Source: Lachnospiraceae bacterium (lineage in GTDB: Bacteria; Bacillota; Clostridia; Lachnospirales; Lachnospiraceae). From it: 63,595 nt of DNA. Shown piece after piece: positions 1 through 9,600 of the stretch. The notes under the pieces are model-generated. The model worked only from the letters and a program-made list of their open reading frames with translations. It was not told where the DNA came from and ran no database searches. Location of the stretch: positions 1 to 63,595 of the forward strand of contig JAFZNO010000001.1 in NCBI GenBank assembly GCA_017552985.1, given 5' to 3'. Positions within the stretch are counted from its first letter, which is position 1, and each line of letters opens with the position of its first letter. Both the position numbers and the translations under genes were made by a program.

Positions 1-1
1 A

Positions 2-1093
2 GGCATTCCAATTAACGAGATCTTATACGTAAGCTTTGAAGATGAACGTCTTCTTGAAGTGAAGGCTGATGAGCTTAACGTCATTTTGGAAATTGGGATT
101 GAGATGGCTGGTGATAACAAGAAGCCCTATGTCTTTCTGGATGAAATTCAGAATGTGCCTGGATGGGAGAAATTTGTCCGCCGTCTCGCTGACATGAAGT
201 ATAGGATAAACATTACAGGAAGTAATAGCAAGATGTTGAGTCGTGAAATTGCATCCACGCTAGGCGGACGATTTATGATCATACAGGTATTTCCGTATGC
301 TTTTTCAGAATATCTGCATGCAATAGGTAAAGAAAAAGATTATCTTAGGATTCTTTCGACGTCTGATAGGGCAGAGATTAATAGAACCTATGAAAAATAT
401 GTAAAGTATGGGGCGTTTCCGGAATTAGTAGACATTCGAAACAAAAGAGAATATCTCAAAGGTATATATCAGACTATCTATATTGGAGACATTCTTACAA
501 GAAACAATATTACCAATGATTTTGCCGTCAGATTAATTCTTAAAAAGATGGCTGAGACGGTAATGAAGCCTATTTCGTTTAGCAGACTGGCGAATATTTT
601 GAATAGTGCCGGAGCAGGAATTGGAAAGCAAACCGTCATCAATTACGTTGGATACATGTTGGATGCATATCTTTTGTTTTCCATTCAAAATTATGCTTCA
701 AAGCTTGTTGATAAAGAAACAGCTCCAAAGTATTATTTTATGGACACGGGTCTGCTGGGGCTTCTGGTGATCGATTCCGAAACGGCGCAACTTGAAAATT
801 TGATCGCAATAGAATTGATTCGACGATACGGAATCGAAAACGTTTTTTTCTTTGAAAAGAATGTAGAGATTGATTTCTTTGTACCTGAAGCAAAAATGGC
901 GATACAGGTAAGCTTTAGTATTATGGATGATATTGCCACGAAAGAAAGGGAACTGAATGCTTTTGAAAAACTTCGAAATTATATGCCAGATACGGAATGC
1001 CTGCTTATCACTAACAGTGAAGAAACAGATATAGATTACAATGGAATTCACGTGAAGGTTGTTCCAGCGTGGAAATGGCTGCTGGAAAAATAA
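2..1093 (+). CDS. AAA-family ATPase with DUF4143 C-terminus, 5' truncated by window edge
   Basis: The reading frame is open to the left edge, so the N-terminus with the Walker A loop lies outside the window; a GTG at 59 is internal. Visible are a Walker B strand (YVFLDEIQ), a sensor-like ITGSNS segment followed by the LGGRF motif, and a C-terminal half matching DUF4143 with a PD-(D/E)XK-like stretch (VEIDFFV, then AIQVSFS). Members of this family are soluble ATPases, common in Clostridia, Bacteroidetes and archaea, often as mobile-looking singletons, and have no settled function. It ends in a hairpin at 1111-1129. Family call is firm; role is unknown. Confidence 0.85.
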   Translation, partial: GIPINEILYVSFEDERLLEVKADELNVILEIGIEMAGDNKKPYVFLDEIQNVPGWEKFVRRLADMKYRINITGSNSKMLSREIASTLGGRFMIIQVFPYAFSEYLHAIGKEKDYLRILSTSDRAEINRTYEKYVKYGAFPELVDIRNKREYLKGIYQTIYIGDILTRNNITNDFAVRLILKKMAETVMKPISFSRLANILNSAGAGIGKQTVINYVGYMLDAYLLFSIQNYASKLVDKETAPKYYFMDTGLLGLLVIDSETAQLENLIAIELIRRYGIENVFFFEKNVEIDFFVPEAKMAIQVSFSIMDDIATKERELNAFEKLRNYMPDTECLLITNSEETDIDYNGIHVKVVPAWKWLLEK

Positions 1094-1110
1094 ATATTTT
1101 ATCATTAATT

Positions 1111-1140
1111 CCCCACCATTTTGGTGGGGATCCTTTGTTT
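1111..1140 (+). terminator. Terminator after DUF4143 ATPase gene
   Basis: A perfect 8-bp stem (CCCCACCA / TGGTGGGG, 1111-1118 with 1122-1129) has a 3-nt loop and is followed by an interrupted T tract. The weak T tract makes it a moderate terminator. Confidence 0.6.
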
Positions 1141-1249
1141 TAAAAACTGTTATTCTATGGGTAAATCAAGGACGGTTACGCAGAGTAATCAATTAGTAAT
1201 TTGATATTTGCGGTGCTAAGACTTATCATATTGTTAGGGGGATGACGTG

Positions 1250-1576
1250 ATGGGGGACAGAACAACGCTGGGTAAATACATTTCAACCAGGAGAAAGAGT
1301 TTAGGCTTTACCCAAGAGGAGCTAGCAGAAGAGATCGGCGTTTCGAAGTCAGCAATTGCCAAATGGGAAACGGACGGCGGCCTCCCAGACCGCGACAACC
1401 TAAAGAGACTATCGAAAACCTTAGGCATTTCCGTCGATGAGCTTCATCGCATCATCGAACTGGCAAATGCGAAACCTATCGATTTCGAGATCAACATCAC
1501 GCCGGAGATCATCGCCGCCCTAGAGGCCTACGGATACAAAGTCATCCGCCCCGGCGAGTCAGATCATACCCCATAA
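1250..1576 (+). CDS. XRE-family helix-turn-helix transcriptional regulator
   Basis: This 108-residue protein has a Cro/C1-type HTH over about residues 5-65 (KYISTRRKSLGFTQEELA, then KSAIAKWE), the classic XRE pattern, and a short C-terminal tail without a recognisable ligand domain. GTG at 1247 and ATG at 1250 are both possible; AGGGGG at 1236-1241 fits ATG 1250 better. It acts as a cytoplasmic DNA-binding repressor or activator. It lies just upstream of the first c-di-GMP riboswitch, so it may belong to the same island, but its target cannot be read from the sequence. Confidence 0.85.
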   Translation: MGDRTTLGKYISTRRKSLGFTQEELAEEIGVSKSAIAKWETDGGLPDRDNLKRLSKTLGISVDELHRIIELANAKPIDFEINITPEIIAALEAYGYKVIRPGESDHTP

Positions 1577-1599
1577 CTTACTTCAACAAAATGATAAGT

Positions 1600-1680
1600 T
1601 CATACTTTGGCAAAACAGTCGAAAGGCTGCGACGCAAAACTAAGAGGGCCTGTGAAATGGTAGCCAGTTGCAACAGCAGT
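1600..1680 (+). promoter_or_regulatory. Cyclic-di-GMP-I (GEMM-I) riboswitch aptamer, copy 1
   Basis: The conserved GEMM-I elements are present in order: GGCAAA at 1609-1614, a 5-bp hairpin capped by a GAAA tetraloop (CAGTC-GAAA-GGCTG, 1616-1629), GACGCAAA at 1631-1638, a CCT receptor strand near 1649-1651, GGTAGCC at 1659-1665, and the closing TTGC at 1669-1672. The aptamer precedes the Ltp lipoprotein gene, and a terminator follows 10 nt later at 1682-1714. GGCAA (1609-1613) is complementary to TTGCC (1686-1690) in the terminator's 5' arm. That would allow an antiterminator without ligand, hence a possible OFF switch. The direction of control is inference. Confidence 0.92.
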
Positions 1681-1681
1681 C

Positions 1682-1714
1682 AGCATTGCCGTATATGGCA
1701 ATGCTTTATTATTA
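1682..1714 (+). terminator. Riboswitch expression-platform terminator (copy 1)
   Basis: A perfect 9-bp stem AGCATTGCC / GGCAATGCT (1682-1690 with 1697-1705) has a 6-nt loop and is followed by TTATTATTA. It sits between the c-di-GMP aptamer and the lipoprotein gene, the expected place for ligand-controlled termination. Confidence 0.85.
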
Positions 1715-1759
1715 GTTTATTGATGGCTTTGGGGATCCAAGAAGGAAGGAGATGATTCT

Positions 1760-2815
1760 ATGAGACAAAAGAAATTGAAATTATTGTATGTCATAATTAT
1801 AGTAGTGCTATTTACATGTTCCGCATGTGGAGAAAAAGAAAAGACGATTGTTGAAGAACAGAATCATTTATGGATACCAGCCACGTGTACTACGGCGACT
1901 TATTGTGAAAATTGTGGAAGCACTAAGGGGGCGCCGCTTGGACATGAATGGGTAGAAGCAACCTGTACAGAACCTAAAAAGTGTAGCAGATGTCTTATGA
2001 CGGATGGTGAACCGCTAGGGCATGATTGGAAAGAAGCAACTTGCGCTGAACCAAAGAAGTGCTCTCGTTGTTCGATGACTGAGGGAGAAAGCCTAGAACA
2101 TACTTGGAGTGAAGCATCTTGTACGGCACCTAAAACATGTACTGTTTGTAACGCTACGGAAGGGGAGCCGTTAGGACATGTTGGTAATTATAAGAGAACA
2201 AAGGCTCCATCCTGTGGAGCGAGCGGAAGTGAAGAATTAACGTGCGAACGATGTGGAGAACATGACGTAAGAGAGATTCCTCAAACAAATGAACATAACT
2301 TTGGAAAGTGGACAATTGCAAAGAAAGCTTCTTGCGAAGGACCAGGAACAGAAGAAGCAGTTTGCAAAACATGTGGCTTTAAGAAAACTCAAGAGATTCC
2401 TCAGCTAGAACATGTTGATGACAACAAATGGATTGTCGTAAAAGGTGCTACGGCAACTACGGCTGGTGTTAGGGCGACCCATTGCAAAACTTGTGGAAAA
2501 GAAATGCAGACGGAATCATTTAAGATTTCTCTTGAAGAAGCAAATGCCGTAATGGAAGCTGAACTCTATTTGGCATTTATGGGTTTTTCTAAAAAAGGTT
2601 TGATTGAACAACTAGAGTTTGACGGATATGACAAGAAAGTAGCTACAAATGCCGTAGAAGCCATGAGCATTGACTGGAATGAGCAGGCGGCCAAGTGCGC
2701 TAAAACATATATATCTTTTATGCCGTTCTCTCGTAAAGGGCTTATTGAACAGTTGGTTTATGAAGGGTTTACGTCTGAACAGGCCAATTATGCCGCTGAT
2801 GCCGTTGGATACTAG
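1760..2815 (+). CDS. Lipoprotein with Cys-pair repeats and two Ltp domains
   Basis: This 351-residue exported protein has a KK-rich start, a hydrophobic core and a putative lipid-attachment Cys at residue 23 (CSAC), though the lipobox is not ideal. The middle, about residues 35-230, has six or so repeats of the form GHxWxxATC..P..C..C, rich in CxxC pairs. The C-terminus has two copies (about 270-308 and 312-351) of a motif with FSKKGLIEQLEFDGY, matching the Ltp family. The founding member, Ltp of phage TP-J34, is a lipoprotein that blocks phage DNA entry. The start at 1760 has a good AAGGAG site. Expression lies under the upstream c-di-GMP riboswitch. A phage-exclusion role is inference; a surface-adhesion role is the alternative. 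Confidence 0.85.
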   Translation: MRQKKLKLLYVIIIVVLFTCSACGEKEKTIVEEQNHLWIPATCTTATYCENCGSTKGAPLGHEWVEATCTEPKKCSRCLMTDGEPLGHDWKEATCAEPKKCSRCSMTEGESLEHTWSEASCTAPKTCTVCNATEGEPLGHVGNYKRTKAPSCGASGSEELTCERCGEHDVREIPQTNEHNFGKWTIAKKASCEGPGTEEAVCKTCGFKKTQEIPQLEHVDDNKWIVVKGATATTAGVRATHCKTCGKEMQTESFKISLEEANAVMEAELYLAFMGFSKKGLIEQLEFDGYDKKVATNAVEAMSIDWNEQAAKCAKTYISFMPFSRKGLIEQLVYEGFTSEQANYAADAVGY

Positions 2816-2828
2816 GGGGGATGATTAT

Positions 2829-3674
2829 ATGCAAATGTTCGAGTATAAATGTAAAAATTGCGGGGCAACCCTTCAGCTGGATTTGGATCATCTTCAGGGT
2901 TATTGTCAGCATTGTGGTAGTGCTGTCATGATTGAATCAGCCACTTTATCTAAGCTAATGATGGAACGAGAGAAGACAAAACAGATAAAAATGCAGCATG
3001 ATCATGAGGAGAGAATGTTTGACAAAAGGATAGAGGCAGAACGGAAGGCGAAAAGGGCTGAAGGGATAAAAAGTTTTTTACATAGTGACATAGCAAAATT
3101 TTTAATGTTACCTTTAATTGTAATACTATGCGTGAGCCCTATGATTATTTTAGAAATTATATTTTCTGTTCAGTCAGCTTTTGTTACTTATGAATTACCA
3201 TTTTCAGATGAAGAAATAATGGGGAAAAAACTAGAAGTAGTCAAGGAAACTTTTCGAGATGCAGGTTTTAGAAATATATCCATTGACAGTACAACTAATT
3301 CATATGGCATTTTGGCTGAGGGGCAAGTGGCCGAGGTAACCATAAATGGTAAGAATGCATATAAGAAAGGAGATAAATACAAAAAGAATGACAAGGTAAA
3401 AATTGTCATTTCGTTGTATAGTCCGGACGGTAAATTTTCATTTCCGTATTCAAAAGATACGGCAATCGGACAAGAATATAGAGACGTAAAAAGTAATCTG
3501 GAAAGTTTAGGATTCAATAACATACAGACGGTGGAAAAATCATCAGTGGCATCTTTTTTAAGCTTAGGCCCAACGGACGCCATAACTAAAATGCTCGTCA
3601 ATGGAAATGAAGAATTTAAAATAGGAGATAGATATCCTTTAGATGTTTCCATTGTGCTGGAGTATTATGATTAA
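2829..3674 (+). CDS. Zinc-ribbon membrane protein with PASTA-like repeats
   Basis: This 281-residue protein begins with a zinc ribbon (Cys 8, 11, 26, 29), then a charged helical stretch (about 40-85), one membrane segment (about 90-117) and an outer part with two PASTA-like units. Each unit has the pattern of a helix (VKETFRDAGF; VKSNLESLGF) followed by a turn and a strand ending the unit. PASTA domains in kinases and PBPs bind cell-wall fragments; here no kinase domain is present. ATG 2829 is chosen because AGGGGG lies just before it; a longer frame upstream would overlap the lipoprotein gene. It is 13 nt downstream of the lipoprotein and likely cotranscribed under riboswitch 1. Function is unknown, perhaps envelope sensing. 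Confidence 0.75.
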   Translation: MQMFEYKCKNCGATLQLDLDHLQGYCQHCGSAVMIESATLSKLMMEREKTKQIKMQHDHEERMFDKRIEAERKAKRAEGIKSFLHSDIAKFLMLPLIVILCVSPMIILEIIFSVQSAFVTYELPFSDEEIMGKKLEVVKETFRDAGFRNISIDSTTNSYGILAEGQVAEVTINGKNAYKKGDKYKKNDKVKIVISLYSPDGKFSFPYSKDTAIGQEYRDVKSNLESLGFNNIQTVEKSSVASFLSLGPTDAITKMLVNGNEEFKIGDRYPLDVSIVLEYYD

Positions 3675-3717
3675 AAGATGATCAATAAAAGAAAATCATA
3701 AAGAACATAATATTTTC

Positions 3718-3746
3718 TTGACAAAGTTCGGATTTCTGAATACAAT
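3718..3746 (+). promoter_or_regulatory. Sigma-A promoter for the riboswitch-2 operon
   Basis: TTGACA (3718-3723), a 17-bp spacer, then TACAAT (3741-3746). Predicted start of transcription near 3753 lies just before the c-di-GMP aptamer. Confidence 0.85.
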
Positions 3747-3764
3747 TAAAGCAACAGAATAAAT

Positions 3765-3840
3765 TATGAATCGGCAAAGCAGTCGAAAGGCTGTGACGCA
3801 AAACTAGAGGACCTGTCAAATGGTAGCCAGTTGCATTGTA
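3765..3840 (+). promoter_or_regulatory. Cyclic-di-GMP-I (GEMM-I) riboswitch aptamer, copy 2
   Basis: It carries the same signature as copy 1: CGGCAAA (3772-3778), CAGTC-GAAA-GGCTG (3780-3793), GACGCAAAAC (3795-3804), CCTGTCAAATGGTAGCC (3812-3828) and TTGC (3831-3834). About 50 of the core positions are identical to copy 1, and the changes fall mainly in variable stems. It starts about 12 nt after the predicted transcription start and is followed by a terminator at 3851-3895, ahead of the HTH-dynamin-HerA gene set. Confidence 0.92.
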
Positions 3841-3850
3841 TTTAGAGCTT

Positions 3851-3895
3851 AAAGCATCGGAAATTACCGTACAGGGACGTTTCAGATGCTTTTTT
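3851..3895 (+). terminator. Riboswitch expression-platform terminator (copy 2)
   Basis: AAAGCATC (3851-3858) pairs with GATGCTTT (3885-3892), extended inwards by GGAAA/TTTC, and ends in a run of T residues to 3895. It lies between aptamer 2 and the first gene at 3911. Confidence 0.8.
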
Positions 3896-3910
3896 GTTGG
3901 AGGAAATTGG

Positions 3911-4108
3911 ATGGAAGGATATATGACCATTAAGGAAACAGCTGAAAAATGGAGCCTTACGGAAAGACGCGTGCAAAAGATGTGTTCGGATGGAAAAATT
4001 GAGGGGATTCAAAAATTTGGAAATGCATGGGTGATACCTGAAAATGCTAAGAGACCTGCTGATAAAAGAATTACAACCGGTGAATACAGAAACTGGCGTA
4101 AGAAATAA
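3911..4108 (+). CDS. Small HTH (MerR/excisionase-type) DNA-binding protein
   Basis: This 65-residue protein is almost only a winged-helix HTH of the excisionase/MerR type: MTIKETAEKW, then TERRVQKMC, then IQKFGNAWVIP. Such proteins bind DNA as regulators or as recombination directionality factors. The start at 3911 follows GGAGGA (3899-3904); the frame is open further upstream but that part covers the riboswitch terminator. It is the first gene after riboswitch 2 and is followed closely by the dynamin-like gene, so it may set expression of the operon. No integrase is present nearby, which argues against an excisionase role. Confidence 0.8.
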   Translation: MEGYMTIKETAEKWSLTERRVQKMCSDGKIEGIQKFGNAWVIPENAKRPADKRITTGEYRNWRKK

Positions 4109-4137
4109 AAGCGAATGGGATGCGAGGAGGAGCAGAA

Positions 4138-6636
4138 ATGACGAAAGTTAAAATTGTGAGTAATCCGTATTGTAAAGAAATCTCTTATCATCGTTGGAAT
4201 GGGGAAAACTGGATTAGGGTAATTCCAGAGAATAACGAATCCAGCAAACTTGTTGGTGGAGAGTTTACTAGTGGCTTTTTCCCGTTTAAGGTAAAAAAAA
4301 TAATAGACGAAATAATTCACGCATATCAATCAGGAAGTGAGCCAATCGATCTAACGTTTGAAGGCACGGATGATGACTATAGCGAACTTTCGAAAGTTTG
4401 TGAGGCTGATGAGTATAAAGGAAGAATAGTATGTCATCAATCTGGAAATTATCTTAATAATGCCAGAGATATCGTACATGAAGTTAGCACGATTTTTGGG
4501 GGATTAAAAGAGCTCATAGAGGGTAGTGTTGACGATAAGACTAAAGTACAAGCTGACCTTGATCGATATTCAGAGGCGGCAAGTGATATGATACCCATTT
4601 GTGTGTTTGGAAACGTTAGCTCTGGAAAATCGTCTTTTATAAATGCGCTTATTGGCAATGAAATACTTCCTAGCGGAGACGAACCGATTACTGCAAAAGT
4701 ATATAAAATTAAAAAATCAGAGGATCAAAAAAGAGCTTTTATAAATCTTGCATATGATGGGAAGGCGATTCAGGTTTTGTTTGATGATTTTGACAGGATT
4801 CAAACAGACTTGCAAAGTAATGACTTTATTGATGGAATAAAGAAATCACTCGAAGATAGTAAAAATGAGAGAGTCCCTGTACGAGTTGGCGCGGCACTTA
4901 GTTTTATTAACAGCTATGGCGTAGATGGCATGGGGAGTTTGGAACAAAACAGAGTTTCGGACTTAATAGAATTAGAGGTTCCATATGACGAGGATGGATT
5001 ACTAAAAGAGTCATCCAACAAGTATGTTTTATTTGATACTCCAGGGTCAAACTCTGCATCAAATGAGAAGCATAAAGAGGTTTTGAAAAATGCGATGCAA
5101 AATCTCACAAATGGGCTTCCAATATTTGTCGCTACAAGTGATACTTTGGACACTGAAGATAACTTGAAACTCTACGATGAAATCAGACAGTATGAAGACC
5201 TAGTTGATGCTAGGTTTACTATGATTGTCGTAAATAAGGCTGATAAAGCAAAGCTACCCAAGGCTGGTTTTGATCAAGATCAGATAGATGATATTTTAAG
5301 ACAAGCAATACCTAAGAAAATGTATTCTTTTGGTATTTATTATGTTTCTTCGGTAATGGGTTTGGGCTCTAAGATTGAGAATAACGGGGAATTCGTTGAT
5401 GATAATTATGCGAGGATTTATATGACTGAAAAGATGAATTTCTCAGAACCCAAAGGCCGCTTTTATACTCAGCTATATAAGTACGATATTTTGCCTGGAC
5501 AAATGAAAGACGTCTCCATAAAGGTATCAGGTGAATGTGATAATTTGATTTATGCAAATAGTGGTTTATATTGGCTTGAAAAGTCCATTGAGACATTTGC
5601 GACGAATTATTCCGCATATAATAAATGCCAGCAATCTCAAAAATTCCTTCGTCGCGTTCTGGAGCATACGAAAATCACAATTGATAATGCAAAACAGGGA
5701 AGAGAACAGTTAAGGAGACAAAGAGATGAGGCGCTGGAATCAAACACTCTTGGATTGATGAAAGCCATTGAAAATCAAATGACTTATCTGAAAATGCAGT
5801 ACGAATCGGAATATCCTGATTATATGAAAAAGGCAGTCATCGAGTCAGGAAATGGATTGACACAAGTGGAACTTAAATACTTAGAACAAAAGTTTACTGA
5901 CAAAACGAAAGAAGAAACTGGCTATATTGATAAAAAGATAGAGGCGGAAAAAACGGCTAAATCATTCTGGGACAAATTGTTTGGTGGCACCGCAGATGGT
6001 CAATCTATGACGGAAATAGAACATTACATTGACAAGTCGGCTGCGAACGATTTGTTTGATCAAGTAAAAATACAGTTTTCCGATTCCATAACTAATGCAA
6101 ATCGAATTCTTAACGATAATTCCAGAATATGTTGGCAAAGAAATGCTGCTGATCTGAGAACAAAGATTACTTCAATCATCATGGAAACATCTGATATTGT
6201 GGAGGATAAAAAGAATGAACTTTCGGGTATGATTGCTTCCTATCAGGATATTCCGCTTGAGGAATCAGCAGAAACGGTTTTCCTTAGAGAAGATTTTGAC
6301 AAGTATTGGATTTCATTTGGAACGATCAAATTAGGAGAAACATACCGGCTGAATCTGTCTAAACTTGGAATGACCTATAATCGAAAATTAAAGGAGTACG
6401 TTGATAACACCTATGTCAAAATAAGCGAAAGTCATAAGGCTGCGTTTATAAAATGGGGGTCGGAATTATTTGCGGATATCTGCTCCCATATCCAAGAACT
6501 AAATCCAACGCTTCGAGGATTGGTTGAAAATATAAGGATTGATTCGGAAAAAATCTCGGATTTGGAAAACAGACAAGCAAGATTGGCGGAGTATGTAGGA
6601 CAGATAGAAAACCTTATGGCTTGGAAGAACAGATAG
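4138..6636 (+). CDS. Dynamin-like GTPase
   Basis: This 832-residue protein has a large GTPase domain with G1 GNVSSGKS (158-165), G3 DTPG (300-303) and G4 NKAD (366-369), as in bacterial dynamin-family proteins. The N-terminal ~150 residues are a separate domain I do not recognise. The C-terminal ~370 residues are mostly charged helices, as in dynamin stalks, with no clear membrane segment. Dynamin relatives bind and remodel membranes in a GTP-dependent way; DynA of Bacillus subtilis acts in membrane repair and phage tolerance. ATG 4138 is preferred over 4120 because AGGAGG lies at 4123-4131. It is 21 nt upstream of the HerA-type gene and in the same unit. Confidence 0.88.
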   Translation: MTKVKIVSNPYCKEISYHRWNGENWIRVIPENNESSKLVGGEFTSGFFPFKVKKIIDEIIHAYQSGSEPIDLTFEGTDDDYSELSKVCEADEYKGRIVCHQSGNYLNNARDIVHEVSTIFGGLKELIEGSVDDKTKVQADLDRYSEAASDMIPICVFGNVSSGKSSFINALIGNEILPSGDEPITAKVYKIKKSEDQKRAFINLAYDGKAIQVLFDDFDRIQTDLQSNDFIDGIKKSLEDSKNERVPVRVGAALSFINSYGVDGMGSLEQNRVSDLIELEVPYDEDGLLKESSNKYVLFDTPGSNSASNEKHKEVLKNAMQNLTNGLPIFVATSDTLDTEDNLKLYDEIRQYEDLVDARFTMIVVNKADKAKLPKAGFDQDQIDDILRQAIPKKMYSFGIYYVSSVMGLGSKIENNGEFVDDNYARIYMTEKMNFSEPKGRFYTQLYKYDILPGQMKDVSIKVSGECDNLIYANSGLYWLEKSIETFATNYSAYNKCQQSQKFLRRVLEHTKITIDNAKQGREQLRRQRDEALESNTLGLMKAIENQMTYLKMQYESEYPDYMKKAVIESGNGLTQVELKYLEQKFTDKTKEETGYIDKKIEAEKTAKSFWDKLFGGTADGQSMTEIEHYIDKSAANDLFDQVKIQFSDSITNANRILNDNSRICWQRNAADLRTKITSIIMETSDIVEDKKNELSGMIASYQDIPLEESAETVFLREDFDKYWISFGTIKLGETYRLNLSKLGMTYNRKLKEYVDNTYVKISESHKAAFIKWGSELFADICSHIQELNPTLRGLVENIRIDSEKISDLENRQARLAEYVGQIENLMAWKNR

Positions 6637-6657
6637 TTCGATTTTGGAGGGCTTTTT

Positions 6658-9600
6658 ATGGGTATAGTGAAAAACTGGGTTGTAAAGGCTGGACAAAAAG
6701 CAGGTGATACCGTGGCTGCGGTATCACAGTTAAGTCCTGCGCAATTGTCTAAGATTCAGATGCAGAAAGATCAATACATGTCTGAGAAGCCAGATCCAAA
6801 TGATGCACAGGCGGTAGAGCTTACTGCAAGATTGCTGGCTGAAAATGGAGTGGAGATCTTCAATTCATATCTTTCTCAGATTAGGCAGTTATACTTACCG
6901 TTAGATCCTACGGCTGAGTATGGTCGAGAATTTGAGCCGAACTATAATATTAGATATTTTAATATAACGAAATGGGTTACCGATAAAGAAGAAAATAGTT
7001 TGGAAAAGTTAGTTAATGTCTATGCGGTTCTTTCAAATGAAGATTGTAATATCGCACTTGTTTTTAACAGGACGCGAGAAAAAACAAATGTTTATCTTGC
7101 TGTTGTGAATACATTAAATCGGGGAGACAATTATGAGATAAACAATCTGTCAAATCGTATTGAATCGGCAATTCGTGGTAACTTCCCGGGGTCGGAAATC
7201 GGAACTGACGGTCATGGCAAGGCTGAAGCAGGGCGAATTCCATGCCTAAACAGATTCAAAGGAAGCTCTGTTGCTGTTGCATCTAACGTGCCGACGGAAA
7301 AATCAGAGAAGTTTATCAGTCAGACAATAGAAAAATTGTTAGATGGATATATTCCGGCAAACTCAAAAGAGGATTATACAATAGTTCTTCTTGCTACGCC
7401 GGTAACGGACGTGGAGGATAGAAAACAAGAACTGGCGCGTATATATTCCGGATTAGTTCCATATGCGCAGTGGTCAACGAATTATACCTATACGCAATCT
7501 GACTCCACAACGGGAATGGCGATTATTGGAGTAAATGTTGGTGCCAGTGCAGGCGTTCAGCAGGGAGTAAATCAGACGACTACTAACAGCAGCGCACAGA
7601 CGGATTCTAAAGGAGAATCTAAAGCTGATGCAGAAAGCAAAACGGATGGGACCAATTCAAGTACAACTGATACAAAGTCTGAGAATTCAATGATTACCGA
7701 TAGCACTAGCGACACTTTAACCGATACTGTTGGAACAAACGAAAGCACGGCAACGGCTTTTGGAAGTAATAGCTCCATCACCGATACATCGGGAACTACA
7801 AATTCAACAACAAAAAGTTTATCATTCAGTGAGAGCGCTACTGGTGGAGGTGGTCTGTTTCCTGGTAGCGTAAATGTTGGGTCTACGCAGGGTACGTCAA
7901 AACAATATCAGGAAACGCTTTCTAAAGCTATTACAGAGGGAATATCTAAAACGGACACTGTTACATCGGGTAGTTCGATTTCGCATGCCGTTTCAGCCAT
8001 GGCTGGACATTCAACTGCGACTGGCGTAGGAACGGCATTGGCGAAGACGGCAGGTTCTTCATTTGCAAAAACTATAGGGAGGACTTTGACCAGTTCCACG
8101 GGGCGTTCAATAACGAACGGTCTGGCAAAAGCAGTTGGTACGGCAAAAAGTACCAGCTTTGGCGCAAACGTAGGTGCAAATTTTGCGAGATCTTCGAGTG
8201 TTACGGCTATGATTGGTAAAAATGAAGGCATAACGCAAAATTTTGCGAACTATGAAATCATACATGCCCTTGAAGTGCTTAAGGAACAAATGAAGAGGTA
8301 TGAAACTGGCACGGCGCTAGGTATGTGGGATTTTGCTGCATATGTTTTGAGCGATGACTTTAACATAGCAAATAACGTGGCTCATTCTTATTTGGCACTT
8401 ACGCAAGGTGAAGAATCTTATATGTCCGATTGTGCAGTGAATTTATGGAGAAATGATACGGATGCGGACAAGGACAAGGCAAAGGAAATATGTAAATACT
8501 TACTTGATCTTCGTCATCCGCAGTTTGGTTTGAATCCTTCCATAATTGACAGGGATAAAACCTTTTTGGTATACCCTTCAGCGGTAACGGCGACAGCAAC
8601 CTTGTCAGGAAAAGAATTGGCATATTCCTTGAATTTCCCAAGAAAGTCAATTGCTGGATTGCCGGTTTTTGAGTGCGCAGAGTTTGGTAGAAATGTTTCT
8701 ACATTTGAAGAGGACGATTATGGCCCAAGTACTCAATTGGAATTAGGAAGAATTGTTCACATGCATAACGTGGAAGCCGTTAAGGTGTCGCTTTCCTTAA
8801 ATTCGCTTGCATCACATACTTTTATCGCGGGCAGTACTGGTTCTGGAAAAAGCAATACAATTTATCATATTCTTAACAGTGTAAGAGATGAGGGAGTTCA
8901 TTTCCTTGTTGTAGAACCGGCTAAAGGCGAGTACAAGAATGTTTTTGGCAAAGATGAGGATGTTTTTGTGTATGGAACGAATCCTAAGCTTTCTCCATTG
9001 CTTAGAATTAATCCGTTTAGCTTTCCTGATCAGATACATATATTAGAACATTTGGATCGATTGGTCGAGATGTTTAATGTATGTTGGCCGATGTATGCCG
9101 CAATGCCAGCCGTGCTTAAGAGTGCCGTGGAGAAGTCCTATGTTGATTGTGGTTGGGATTTAATAACTTCTGAGAATAAATATGATGACAAGCTCTATCC
9201 TGATTTTTCAGATGTAGCACGCAACATTAAAATTATTATAGATAGTAGTGAATATGATAATGAGAATAAGGGCGCATATAAAGGTTCTCTTTTGACAAGG
9301 CTTCAGTCATTAACTACGGGAATTAATGGATTGATCTTTTCATCAGATGAACTTGCTGGAGAAGAGCTGTTTGAAAGGAATGTTATTATTGATCTTAGTC
9401 GTGTTGGATCATCTGAAACAAAATCATTAATAATGGGTATGCTTGTTCTTAAATTGCAAGAATTCCGAATGACTGGTGATACACCAATGAATTCTGATTT
9501 GAGACATGTTACTGTATTGGAGGAGGCACATAATTTACTTAGAAGGACATCCGTTGAACAGCCTACTGAGAGTTCCAATATTTTAGGGAAAAGCGTGGAG

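Noticed and set aside
3911-4108. Excisionase of an integrative element
   Set aside because: No integrase, attachment-site repeat or other mobility gene was seen; a regulator role is simpler.
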